This document shows, one piece after another, positions 45,711 through 54,283 of a DNA stretch of 64,000 bases. The notes under the pieces are model-generated. The model saw only the letters and a program-made list of their open reading frames with translations. It was not told the DNA's origin and searched no databases. Source of the DNA: Methanomicrobiales archaeon HGW-Methanomicrobiales-1 (GTDB lineage: Archaea > Halobacteriota > Methanomicrobia > Methanomicrobiales > Methanospirillaceae); contig PGYM01000001.1 of the NCBI GenBank assembly GCA_002839675.1, positions 610,683 through 674,682 of the forward strand, given 5' to 3'. The position numbers and the translations under genes are program-made. Each line of letters opens with the position of its first letter. The first letter of the stretch is position 1.

Positions 45711-47369
45711 ATGGTGCGAGAGGTAGAAATTAACCGGATTACTCAATTGCTTGCGGAAAACCCGGCAGGCCTGACTATAGAGCAGGTCTCCCGCCAGCTC
45801 GCAATTAACCGGACCACTGCAGCAAAGTACCTTAACTTCTTAATCGCATCCGGGAAAATTGAGAAACGCAATCTCGGTCCTGCAAAAATCTTTACCCTGT
45901 CGCCCCGCATACCGCTCTCCCATTTCCTGAATCTCTGGCAGGATGGGATCATCATTCTTGATAATAATCTCCTGATCCAGCAGGTGAACGATCCTATACT
46001 TGCCCTTCTGTCCCTGAAGCGTGAGGATCTTGTTGGCATGCAGATCGACAAGTCCCCCATGGCGGTAATGCTTACCCCTCAAGGTATGAATCATCTGCAG
46101 AAAGCGCGTGAAGGTCACGAACAGTTACATGTTGTTCAGTTCATGGTCCAGGATCAGGCACAACATTTCCGCGTGAAGATGATACCCCTTGTTCTTGACC
46201 ATGGAGAGCAGGGACTCGGGATAATCTTTGAACAGGTTCCCCATGTACCGGAAACATCCCCGGAACCCGATCCGGTAAAAGAGACTGATACCGGGAAGAT
46301 ATTGGAAAAGGATGAGTTCGAACGCAGGATATCCGAACACCGGAAGATCGAAAAGGCACTCATTGAATCCGAAGCCAAGTACCGGGCACTTGTGGAGAAT
46401 ATCACAGAAGTTATCTTCACGCTCAATGATCAGAACCAGATCACCTATGTCAGCCCGGCAATAACGAACCTGTCAGGAAACGATCCGTCTGTATTTCTTG
46501 GGCATCCCATCCAGGAATTTGTCTATAATGAAGATATTGTTCCCTTTGAAAAAGGTCTTGAACGAAATCGCCGCGGTATCTTTGAACCGTTTGAATTCCG
46601 TTTCCTGACAAAGGACCGGGCGGTGCGCTGGGTTCAGGTATCCGGAAAAACCCTCCCGGGAAAAGAGGCAGGCATCGGATATCATGGCGTCATTGCTGAT
46701 ATTCATGAGCGCAAACGCATGGAAGATGCGCTTCGTCATGCAAACAAACAGATTATCCTCTTAACCAGTATCACGCGGCATGATATTCTCAATGATATTA
46801 CGAAGATGCGGTTATCTCTGGATCTTGCGAAAAATGAAACAAGGGACGAAAAACTCCTCCGCTTCTTTGAACAACAGGAAACAATCATCGCCTCTATACA
46901 ACACCAGATTAACTTTACCCGGGATTATCAGAGTATTGGCATCCGTCCTCCCCAGTGGAAGGACATCGCAGAACGGTTCCATACCGCAGTTGCATCGGTC
47001 CCGCTTGGAAAAATCTCGGTCTCCGTAGATATTAAAAATACTGAGGTCTTTGCCGATAATTTAATTGAACGTGTATTTTCGAACCTTATTGAAAACACGC
47101 TCGAACATGGCGTCAAGACAACGACTATCAGGTTTTTTTCCGAACCGCAGGGCAGGGACCTGATCCTGGTCTATGAAGACGACGGTGTTGGTATACCCGT
47201 AGATGAAAAAGAGCTGGTTTTTGAACATACCCGCAGGGGACGCATAAGTTACGGGCTGTTTTTCTCCCGGGAAGTGCTCGCGATTACGGGTCTTACTATT
47301 ACAGAAACCGGGCAAACCGGTAAAGGAGCACGGTTTGAGATCCTGGTACCTGAAGGGATGTACCGGTAA
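45711..47369 (+). CDS. HTH-PAS-PAS sensor histidine kinase
   Basis: A 552-residue soluble kinase with no membrane helix. Residues 1-66 fit a winged helix-turn-helix (ITQLLAENPAGLTIEQVSRQ, then NRTTAAKYLNFLIASGKIEKR). A degenerate PAS domain (about 70-170), a Pro/Glu linker and a clear PAS (about 218-335, ending GVIADIHERKRM) follow. The phospho-acceptor is probably His357 in TRHDILND, and the ATPase has an N box (NLIENTLEHG) and G box (EDDGVGIP). A DNA-binding domain in cis makes it a hybrid one- and two-component regulator. It is followed by cheW and cheR; no response regulator is nearby. Confidence 0.85.
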   Translation: MVREVEINRITQLLAENPAGLTIEQVSRQLAINRTTAAKYLNFLIASGKIEKRNLGPAKIFTLSPRIPLSHFLNLWQDGIIILDNNLLIQQVNDPILALLSLKREDLVGMQIDKSPMAVMLTPQGMNHLQKAREGHEQLHVVQFMVQDQAQHFRVKMIPLVLDHGEQGLGIIFEQVPHVPETSPEPDPVKETDTGKILEKDEFERRISEHRKIEKALIESEAKYRALVENITEVIFTLNDQNQITYVSPAITNLSGNDPSVFLGHPIQEFVYNEDIVPFEKGLERNRRGIFEPFEFRFLTKDRAVRWVQVSGKTLPGKEAGIGYHGVIADIHERKRMEDALRHANKQIILLTSITRHDILNDITKMRLSLDLAKNETRDEKLLRFFEQQETIIASIQHQINFTRDYQSIGIRPPQWKDIAERFHTAVASVPLGKISVSVDIKNTEVFADNLIERVFSNLIENTLEHGVKTTTIRFFSEPQGRDLILVYEDDGVGIPVDEKELVFEHTRRGRISYGLFFSREVLAITGLTITETGQTGKGARFEILVPEGMYR

Positions 47370-47386
47370 GGAGGAATGGTGGTCAA

Positions 47387-47461
47387 ATGTGCCAGAGTAA
47401 CAGTAAAATAACAAATCCAGAATGGCAGGAGAAAATGACTGATGAGCAGGAGGGCAGATAA
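47387..47461 (+). CDS. possible 24-residue peptide coupled to cheW
   Basis: An ATG at 47387 opens a 24-codon frame (MCQSNSKITNPEWQEKMTDE and on) whose TAA overlaps the cheW ATG in TAATG. GGAGG stands about 12 bases before the ATG. The stop-start overlap suggests coupling or a leader peptide, but short frames like this arise by chance. Confidence 0.25.
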   Translation: MCQSNSKITNPEWQEKMTDEQEGR

Positions 47462-47931
47462 TGGCAGATGAAGGAGAAGTTTTGGAATTTACCCTGGGTA
47501 CTGAGCATTATGCACTCGATATAACCCCGGTTCGTGAGATCGTTGAAATGACACCTATCACGGTTATTCCCCGTGCCCCCGGACACATTACCGGGGTAAT
47601 CAACCTGCGCGGGGAGATTGTCAATATTCTCAATCTTAACTCGTTCCTCAAGTTACCCAACCAGCCGATTACTGAATCACAGAAAATTATTGTATTCATG
47701 GCAGATGCAGCAAAAGGCAACAATGTTGGTGTAATCGTCGATAATGTCAGTAGTGTTACTGAAATTTCTGCAGCCCAGGTTGATTTAATGACTGAAGGGA
47801 TTGCCGGGAATGAATCAAGATATATCAAGGGGATTATCAACACCCGCACCGATGATGGAGAGAATGCTGGAAAGGGATTGATCATCTGGCTGGATATACA
47901 AAAAATGTTTAACGATATAGAAAATACTTAA
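47461..47931 (+). CDS. cheW: CheW-like chemotaxis coupling protein
   Basis: A 156-residue CheW with a short N-terminus: VLEFTLGTEHYALDITPVREIVEM begins the barrel, then GVINLRGEIVNILNLNSFLKL. It differs more from the three receptor-paired copies than they do from each other, and it lacks their long N-terminal tails. GGAGG lies eight bases upstream of the start. Probably co-transcribed with the kinase and cheR. Confidence 0.92.
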   Translation: MADEGEVLEFTLGTEHYALDITPVREIVEMTPITVIPRAPGHITGVINLRGEIVNILNLNSFLKLPNQPITESQKIIVFMADAAKGNNVGVIVDNVSSVTEISAAQVDLMTEGIAGNESRYIKGIINTRTDDGENAGKGLIIWLDIQKMFNDIENT

Positions 47932-47953
47932 TCCTCATCAGGGAACTACCATT

Positions 47954-48784
47954 ATGGAAGAGTCGGCAACTGAATTTAATCAATTAAAACGGCATGTTGA
48001 GCAGCTGCTCAAAATCCAGTGCTCAAATTATAAGGAAGATTATATCAAAAGACGTTTTTTGTCCCGTATGCGTTCAACGAATTCGGCAACTTACGCAGAT
48101 TACCTGCGGTATCTCAAAGCACATCCTGCGGAAAATGAGCCTTTACGCAATGCACTCACGATCAATGTAACTGAATTTTTCCGGGACAAGGAGGTTTTTG
48201 ATGAGATTAAGAACACGGTTCTTCCTGCTCTCTTCCAGCTGAGGAAACGTATCTCCATCTGGTGTGCCGGCAGTTCGACCGGTGAAGAACCCTATTCCCT
48301 TGCCATTATCCTGTACGACATACTTTCCACTCATAAGGACTGGTCCGGTCATATCATCGCTACCGATATCGATGAAGTTGTTCTGGGAAAGGCAAAAGCA
48401 GGAATTTTTGAAGAAAAAGCTATCGCCAAATTAAATACCCTGCAGATCCAGCGCCATTTTACCAAACGACCGGATGGCACCTATGAAGCCAAGCAGCACT
48501 TAAAAGACCTGATCCGGTTCCGGCCTCACGATCTTATGAGCGGTGTCCCTCCTGCTCGGTACAATGATCTTATCACCTGCCGCAATGTTACGATCTACTT
48601 TACGGAAAAACAGAAAGATGATCTTGCGCGTACCTTCCACTCAGCGCTCATTACTGATGGCTATTACATCATGGGTAAGACAGAATATCTCGGGCGCCAG
48701 GTTGAGGACCTGTTTGTATCAAAGAATACAGCCCAGAAAATTTTTATGAAAAAGGAGAAAACCGCGCCACCAAGGGCCGGTTAA
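47954..48784 (+). CDS. cheR: chemotaxis protein methyltransferase CheR
   Basis: A 276-residue SAM-dependent enzyme that methylates receptor glutamates for adaptation. The N-terminal helical domain (1-80) ends at TINVTEFFRDKEVF; the SAM motif reads IWCAGSSTGEEPYSLA near residue 96, and DLITCRNVTIYF near 205 is the usual CheR CRNV motif. The substrate receptors are likely the three encoded next door. No cheB or cheD is present, so demethylation must be encoded elsewhere. Confidence 0.93.
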   Translation: MEESATEFNQLKRHVEQLLKIQCSNYKEDYIKRRFLSRMRSTNSATYADYLRYLKAHPAENEPLRNALTINVTEFFRDKEVFDEIKNTVLPALFQLRKRISIWCAGSSTGEEPYSLAIILYDILSTHKDWSGHIIATDIDEVVLGKAKAGIFEEKAIAKLNTLQIQRHFTKRPDGTYEAKQHLKDLIRFRPHDLMSGVPPARYNDLITCRNVTIYFTEKQKDDLARTFHSALITDGYYIMGKTEYLGRQVEDLFVSKNTAQKIFMKKEKTAPPRAG

Positions 48785-49047
48785 TGTTTTTGCCGGTCGT
48801 CCCGTTCCAGTTCCTCACCACGAATGAAATCCTTGGTGAGTTCAGATTGTATTTGTTTGCGGGACGCGTGCAGCTTGATCTGGGAAAACACCACGTAGAA
48901 ATTGACCCCGACAATCACAATGACAAGCATCAGGCTCACCCAGAGCATGATACCCTGCGCAGAGAGAAATGCAGCCCAGAGTAAAACAACAAACGAAATA
49001 AGATAGAATATAACCCACGTCTGAAGTCCCGGCAGTTCCATACTCAT
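48781..49047 (-). CDS. small membrane protein, two helices
   Basis: An 88-residue protein with two hydrophobic helices (WVIFYLISFVVLLWAAFL and IMLWVSLMLVIVIVGVNFYVVF) and a basic-acidic cytoplasmic tail. No family recognised. Its 3' end overlaps the convergent cheR by four bases. Confidence 0.6.
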   Translation of the reverse strand: MSMELPGLQTWVIFYLISFVVLLWAAFLSAQGIMLWVSLMLVIVIVGVNFYVVFSQIKLHASRKQIQSELTKDFIRGEELERDDRQKH

Positions 49048-49203
49048 CAGTTATTCGCCGAATGCATAAAAAATATCTGTGACATTTTATGGTGCGTTCG
49101 TCAACTATGGAACAGCCATTCAAACAGTACCGGGCTTTTAAGTTTTGATAATTATCAGGTTAATACCGCCATCATTTTTATAGACCCTCACCCAGTACTT
49201 TGT

Positions 49204-49851
49204 GTGGAAAAAGGCGATATTCTTACCCTTTTTGGGGGTCTTCTCATCGTGCTCGTCATAGCAGTAGTTGCAAATCCCCAATACTTAACCTCCATTAAAA
49301 GTGTTGGTGTGAAGGTAACCCCCACCCCTATCCCGGTTCCGGTTCCAACGGTTATTCACCAGACCCCGGTTACCCCTGTCTATATCGAACCGACCCCTAC
49401 TCCAATACCCGCGGATGCACCGCCGTATCAGATCTTCTATACTGATAAACCGTTCACGTACCCGGTCTTCAAACTCCCCGAGAACATGGAGACATTCGGG
49501 GGATCGGATATTATTGCGCGGAACCGGGAGATGGTTCCGTTTGCATTTGTGAATGAAAAACGAGGGGGCCTGACTCAGGTATTCTCTGTACCTTATCCTG
49601 TTTGGATACTCAATACCACCGTTACTGCAAATCTAACTCCGCAATATGGCAGGTTCCGCATGGCACTCTGCTATGCAGATAATGGCTCTATCATTGAAGG
49701 AGAAGAGATCTTTAACCGTGGTTCTTCGTACCGTGTTGTTCAGACATCCAACACTGATATGTATATGATTATCAGTACAGCATATATCGATGGTTATTAT
49801 ATTAGTCTTGAAACCCCCAGGGATTATTACGATCTCTACCGGCTCCGGTAG
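49204..49851 (+). CDS. membrane-anchored extracellular protein of unknown function
   Basis: A 215-residue protein. One N-terminal helix (LTLFGGLLIVLVIAVVA) is followed by a Pro/Thr/Val-rich spacer (about 38-75) and a beta-rich domain of about 130 residues. The start is a GTG at 49204; TTTTTATAGA at 49175 looks like a TATA box about 25 bases before it, which suggests a leaderless message. Related proteins are known in Methanomicrobiales, but no function is assigned. Confidence 0.68.
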   Translation: MEKGDILTLFGGLLIVLVIAVVANPQYLTSIKSVGVKVTPTPIPVPVPTVIHQTPVTPVYIEPTPTPIPADAPPYQIFYTDKPFTYPVFKLPENMETFGGSDIIARNREMVPFAFVNEKRGGLTQVFSVPYPVWILNTTVTANLTPQYGRFRMALCYADNGSIIEGEEIFNRGSSYRVVQTSNTDMYMIISTAYIDGYYISLETPRDYYDLYRLR

Positions 49852-50020
49852 TGCCTCGTAAAATCAATATTTTTACCTATTGCCGCCCGGACGCAAAATC
49901 TTCGTATCCTTTTTGCCGATGATCTGAAGCTCAGGCTGGATACTGATATAAGGGAAATGATTATTAGTCCCCAATGAGGAATAGGAAGATAATCTTCGGT
50001 TTTTCTAAGGATGTTTTACG

Positions 50021-50971
50021 ATGTATACCATTACCCTGATCTCCACTGATGAAAACGAGCGCCTGATGGAACTCTATAGTCCCAAGGTCCTCTATGAGAT
50101 CAAATCGGAAATATATGGATGCTGTATCAAACTCCTCTCAGATGATCATAGCGTAAAGGAAACCTGGCAGGAGAATTTTTACCCCATGTCCCAGAATATC
50201 CGGTCACATGGCAGGCTTTTTGTATTCAAAGATTCTTCCTGCGCTCCGGACTCGGTGTTTTTCGATCCGCATTCCCGGTCAGCGTACCTGATAAATTTCA
50301 ATTATTATGGCTGGATAAAATCCATTGCCCTCAGTCTTGCCGGGGATATCCTGGAAGATGAACATAACATCTATTCTGTGCACGGCGCCTGCATAGATTT
50401 AGACGGGAAAGGTCTCTGCCTGATCGGGAATTCCGGAGCAGGTAAAACAACCCAGACGTACGGGCTCTTAAAAGATCCCCATACCCGGATTGTATCGGAC
50501 GACTGGTTCTTTTCACGAGTATATGGGCCGGACATCCTTGCCTATGGATCGGAAAAAAATTTCTATATCCGGAAGGATCTCGCAACCGTATGGAAGGAAT
50601 ACAACGGGCTTGTTCCGGAGAGTGATTTTGATAAGGAAGGCAGGGCTGTTGCAGACCTGCGGTGGGTGATTGGAAAAGGACGAATTCTTCCCATGACTAC
50701 CTTAAAGATGATGATTATCCTCAAAAGGGATCCGGAAGATTCCAACGAGGCCCGCTCACTGCTTCCGGAGGATGGCCTTGAGTTATTCGAGGAAAATAAC
50801 TATTTCAATCCGCACATTCTCGTCAATAATTCTTATAAAAAACATATACGGAAACGCTATATTACCAATCTCCTTGAACGGACTGCCGTTTATCTCGTGA
50901 ACACGACAAATACAGCGCAGGCAACCCAGAGACTGATACGTTCACTGGCAAACGTTCCACAAACCCCGTGA
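50021..50971 (+). CDS. HPr kinase-like P-loop ATPase
   Basis: A 316-residue protein. The P-loop GNSGAGKTT at 136-144 is preceded by VHGACIDLDGKG and followed by VSDDWFF, the arrangement seen in HPr kinase/phosphorylase and PEP-carboxykinase-type folds. The N-terminal 100 residues are not HPr-kinase-like. Methanogens have no sugar phosphotransferase system, so HPr is not the substrate; small-molecule or other protein phosphorylation is possible. Monocistronic. Confidence 0.7.
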   Translation: MYTITLISTDENERLMELYSPKVLYEIKSEIYGCCIKLLSDDHSVKETWQENFYPMSQNIRSHGRLFVFKDSSCAPDSVFFDPHSRSAYLINFNYYGWIKSIALSLAGDILEDEHNIYSVHGACIDLDGKGLCLIGNSGAGKTTQTYGLLKDPHTRIVSDDWFFSRVYGPDILAYGSEKNFYIRKDLATVWKEYNGLVPESDFDKEGRAVADLRWVIGKGRILPMTTLKMMIILKRDPEDSNEARSLLPEDGLELFEENNYFNPHILVNNSYKKHIRKRYITNLLERTAVYLVNTTNTAQATQRLIRSLANVPQTP

Positions 50972-51293
50972 AGAATAATCACATTATCCGTAGTGATGTT
51001 GGCACGAGCAATTCACCGGAATTAGAAGGTTATGGGTTAATTCCGGAGGACATGGTTTTGTCCCATCCACTTCATGCTTAATGTTTTCTATCGTTGGAAA
51101 AAATGATTAGTTATCAGAGCGGTCATTTTTTTCTCATACGCATATATGTACAGTCCCGATTCGAAACAGGGAATTAGAAAAATTTATCTTTTCTCGTGAG
51201 GCTCCTTTGCTTACCGAAATCGCATCTGAATCGGTAAGTGTTGAAATAGCACTGAAATCCAAACGGAACTCCCGGATTGTTTTTACCTGATAC
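50972..51293. other. gap before phosphoribulokinase
   Basis: A 322-base region without a gene. It carries the hairpin at 51210-51238 and A/T-rich stretches; TCATACGCATATATGTACA near 51132 could be a TATA region (CATATATG). Confidence 0.5.
51210..51238 (+). promoter_or_regulatory. hairpin upstream of phosphoribulokinase
   Basis: Perfect eight-base inverted repeat CTTACCGA (51210-51217) and TCGGTAAG (51231-51238) with a 13-base loop, 55 bases before the start codon. It could be an operator or a leader hairpin. Confidence 0.4.
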
Positions 51294-52280
51294 ATGACTA
51301 TAGAGGAATTACGCATGCATCATCCGAACTTTAAAGAGAAAATAGCAGCATCGCCGTGTATCTTTACCATCGGGGTTGCAGGGGACAGCGGTTCAGGAAA
51401 GACTACGTTTACGCAAGGTGTGCGGAACATTTTTGGCAATGATCTCGTCTCGACTATTACTCTTGATGATTACCATAGTCTGGACCGTGACGGGCGGAAG
51501 GAGCAGGGCATCACGGCTTTGAACCCCAGGGCAAACCGTATTGGGCAACTTGAGCAGGATCTCATCTCCCTCAAACGAGGGGTTCCGGTTGAAAAGCCAT
51601 CCTACAACCATGCCACGGGCACATTTGATCCTCCCGCTGTTTTTAGGCCTAAGAAAATTCTCATACTGGAGGGACTTCACACGCTGTTCACCCCCACTTT
51701 GCGAAAATATCTTGATTTCACTCTTTTTGTGGATCCGGCAAAATCAGTGAAATATGACTGGAAGATCCTACGGGATGTAAAACAGCGGGGGTATTCTCAT
51801 GACACCGTCATAAAAGAGATTGCCGAACGGGAACCGGAGTATGAACGTTACATCGCCCCTCAAAAGGAGTACGCGGATGCCGTGATCGGTATCGATTATT
51901 CCCGGTACGGGCAGCAGTTAGGAAAAGAGCGGAATGTGTACAAGGTCACCCTCTCCCAGGACCGGATGAAGCAGAGCATCGAAAATATCGATCTTTCTTT
52001 GGACCTGTATTCCATCCTCTCGTTATCTGATCGGAATTTCTCTTTGGAGTTTGTAACAAATGAGCAGGATGGTCACAGGATGGGTAACCTTATTATTGAT
52101 GGGGAACTGAGCGAACATGTGGTGAAAAAGCTTGAGCATAGTATTGAGGAACAGACCCGGGTTCATCCGATCTCCATCTTCAAACAACGGAACTATGTGA
52201 CCGCTGGAGATCTTGCCCAGCTGATTCTTTGCTGGCGCATTATTCACCGTCGGATTTTCATAGAAACCTGCCGGTATTAA
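51294..52280 (+). CDS. prk: phosphoribulokinase
   Basis: A 328-residue kinase of the phosphoribulokinase/uridine kinase family. The Walker A loop is GVAGDSGSGKTTFTQG near residues 28-43, TITLDDYHSLDRDGR carries the catalytic acidic residues near 60, and ILILEGLHTLFTP near 122 resembles the second acidic motif. In Methanomicrobiales such as Methanospirillum this enzyme makes ribulose bisphosphate for the reductive hexulose-phosphate pathway with archaeal RuBisCO. RuBisCO is not in the window. It is followed by a phosphofructokinase gene 169 bases downstream. Confidence 0.85.
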   Translation: MTIEELRMHHPNFKEKIAASPCIFTIGVAGDSGSGKTTFTQGVRNIFGNDLVSTITLDDYHSLDRDGRKEQGITALNPRANRIGQLEQDLISLKRGVPVEKPSYNHATGTFDPPAVFRPKKILILEGLHTLFTPTLRKYLDFTLFVDPAKSVKYDWKILRDVKQRGYSHDTVIKEIAEREPEYERYIAPQKEYADAVIGIDYSRYGQQLGKERNVYKVTLSQDRMKQSIENIDLSLDLYSILSLSDRNFSLEFVTNEQDGHRMGNLIIDGELSEHVVKKLEHSIEEQTRVHPISIFKQRNYVTAGDLAQLILCWRIIHRRIFIETCRY

Positions 52281-52449
52281 TACAGCATTGTATACCCGCA
52301 TCCAAAAATGGAATAAACGGTGAATCAAAAGAAACGTTTTGGATGCCCTCATGAAAAAGGCACTGCCCCAAAAATTTGTTTAATGTGCCTTCTGATAACC
52401 ATTCTGATATATCGAGGCTGGGAACTATGAACTCAGGAAGTGACAAGGA

Positions 52450-53490
52450 ATGAAAACCATCGGAGTCCTTACCGGGGGTGGTGATTGTCCCGGGCTTAAT
52501 GCGGTGATCCGTGCTGTTGTGAGAGCGGGAATAAAATATGAATTTGAAACGCTTGGCATCCAAAACGGGTGGCAGGGTCTCATTGATGGCAATGTCGAGC
52601 CACTTACCGATTTCTCTGTATCAGGTATCCTGCCTAAAGGGGGAACAATTCTCGGCACCTCCCGCACAGACCCGCTGAAAAATACATCGGATTTCCAGAA
52701 GATCAAAGCCAACATAAAAAAATACGGCATTCATGCACTGGTAGTCATTGGTGGTGACGGGACACTATCGGCTGCCCGGGACGTAGCAAAGCTGGGGATT
52801 CCTGTTGTGGGAATTCCCAAAACGATTGATAATGATATCAGCGGAACCGATATGACAGTTGGTTTTGATACTGCGGTTGCCACGGTAACTGAAGCGATCG
52901 ATAGACTTCATACTACTGCTGAATCACACCACCGGATTATTGTTGTTGAAGTAATGGGTCGAAATGTCGGCTGGATCGCTGTTACCGCAGGGATAGCCGG
53001 AGGAGCTGATGAGATCCTTATTCCCGAAGTGCACTTTACCCTTGAGGGGGTCTGTAAAAAATTAAAAGGCCGTTATGAAGCGGGCAAAAAATTTTCGATC
53101 GTGGTGATTGCAGAAGGGGCTCATGAGGAAGATCTTGTTTTATCCACAGTTCCTGAGAATGAACGGAATGAATGCGGTCATGAGAAGTTTGTTGGTGTCG
53201 GTAATATCCTGGGAAAAGAACTTGAACGGCGGATGGGAATTGAAACAAGGGTTACCATACTCGGGCATGTCCAGCGAGGTGGATCGCCAACTGCATTTGA
53301 TCGAGTCCTTGCCACGCGGTTTGGTGTTGCTGCAATCCAACTCGTGCATGCCGGGGATTTCGGGAAGATGGTTGCCCTGCAGGGAAACAGGATAGTAAGC
53401 ATCCCTCTTGAAACAGCGGTTAACCCGCTAAAAACGGTTGACCCTGATTTCTATGAACTGGCAATGACCGTAATCGGGGGTCGGAAATAA
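52450..53490 (+). CDS. pfkA: 6-phosphofructokinase, bacterial PfkA type
   Basis: A 346-residue phosphofructokinase. GVLTGGGDCPGLNAVIRA opens the protein, GGDGTLSAA holds the Gly that marks ATP use (PPi enzymes have Asp there), and IPKTIDNDISG holds a Lys that PPi-dependent and actinobacterial ATP enzymes share. The Gly/Lys pair therefore fits the mixed (group III) class, so the phosphoryl donor is probably ATP but PPi is possible. Most euryarchaeal phosphofructokinases belong to the ADP-dependent family, so this gene may have been acquired from bacteria. Confidence 0.9.
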   Translation: MKTIGVLTGGGDCPGLNAVIRAVVRAGIKYEFETLGIQNGWQGLIDGNVEPLTDFSVSGILPKGGTILGTSRTDPLKNTSDFQKIKANIKKYGIHALVVIGGDGTLSAARDVAKLGIPVVGIPKTIDNDISGTDMTVGFDTAVATVTEAIDRLHTTAESHHRIIVVEVMGRNVGWIAVTAGIAGGADEILIPEVHFTLEGVCKKLKGRYEAGKKFSIVVIAEGAHEEDLVLSTVPENERNECGHEKFVGVGNILGKELERRMGIETRVTILGHVQRGGSPTAFDRVLATRFGVAAIQLVHAGDFGKMVALQGNRIVSIPLETAVNPLKTVDPDFYELAMTVIGGRK

Positions 53491-53589
53491 TCCATCCCCA
53501 TCACCCTCAAGAAGTCCTGCCCTTGAAACCAATCTTTATGGGCCGTTTTAATGGATCTCTGCCATGACCTTATGTCAGAACAGGAAAAA

Positions 53590-53778
53590 TTAGAGTTTTT
53601 CCACAGTGATCCGGATTCGGTCACCTGCTTTTAAATTGTGGCCCTTTGGAATGTCAATGTTGTACCAGAGAGCGTTCGGTGTCTCCTGCGTGGGATCCTG
53701 TGACATCAGGCAATCCTTGTGGTCGTTAATATCTGCCACAAATTCTATATCAGATTCGAATTCCAGAACTTTAGCCAT
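53590..53778 (-). CDS. small acidic protein of unknown function
   Basis: A 62-residue protein from ATG 53778 (MAKVLEFESDIEFVADINDH) ending LKAGDRIRITVEKL; the ending suggests a small beta barrel. An in-frame ATG upstream at 53859 lies inside the preceding gene and gives an unconvincing extension. It follows the winged-helix protein by 29 bases, so the pair is probably co-transcribed. No family recognised. Confidence 0.55.
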   Translation of the reverse strand: MAKVLEFESDIEFVADINDHKDCLMSQDPTQETPNALWYNIDIPKGHNLKAGDRIRITVEKL

Positions 53779-53807
53779 GATAAAAAGAGTGAGAATAATG
53801 GATGGAT

Positions 53808-54059
53808 TCAGCACGCCCTTGGCGTGACCATCCATGTTGTACTGTTCGAATAGCTCCACCGTATGATGTCCAGTTCCTTACAGTTGTCTGCAAGGATCGC
53901 CATGTTGGTTCCTACCTCTTTGGGTGATAAACCAAGGTCTTTGGCAATGTATTTCGATTTGAAATAGTGCTTGCCCAAGGTTATACCTGAATTGAGGTAC
54001 TGGACGATCTTGTGCTGGGTCTCATTATACGTTTCACGTAACTTTTTGGTAGTTGACAT
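53808..54059 (-). CDS. small winged-helix-like protein (DUF7123-like)
   Basis: An 83-residue protein (ATG 54059). Helix QHKIVQYLNSGITLGKHYFKSKYIAKDLGLSPKEVGTNMAIL fits a helix-turn-helix with a following beta hairpin (IIRWSYSNSTTWMVT). It resembles small archaeal proteins grouped as DUF7123, also seen in haloarchaea, which are thought to bind DNA. Function is not established. Confidence 0.65.
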   Translation of the reverse strand: MSTTKKLRETYNETQHKIVQYLNSGITLGKHYFKSKYIAKDLGLSPKEVGTNMAILADNCKELDIIRWSYSNSTTWMVTPRAC

Positions 54060-54283
54060 GTTGTGCCTCAGCATTAGAAACTCATATAATTTAACTACTA
54101 TATATACATATCTGATTTTGAGGTCAAATATTCGGTCTTTTTTCCTTTACTACACCATAATTCAGACCAGAAAGAATTTACCGGGCGCTCCGGTCGAGCG
54201 GTTTTTAAAATTAAAGATTTCCGGGCATGTTTCAACTTTTACGGCGATATTTAAGCAAAATTGGGAATAATCGCTAAAAAAAA

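Noticed and set aside
37047-48784. Archaellum locus near the chemosensory genes
   Set aside because: No archaellin or fla genes are present in the window; only receptors, CheW, CheR and the kinase.
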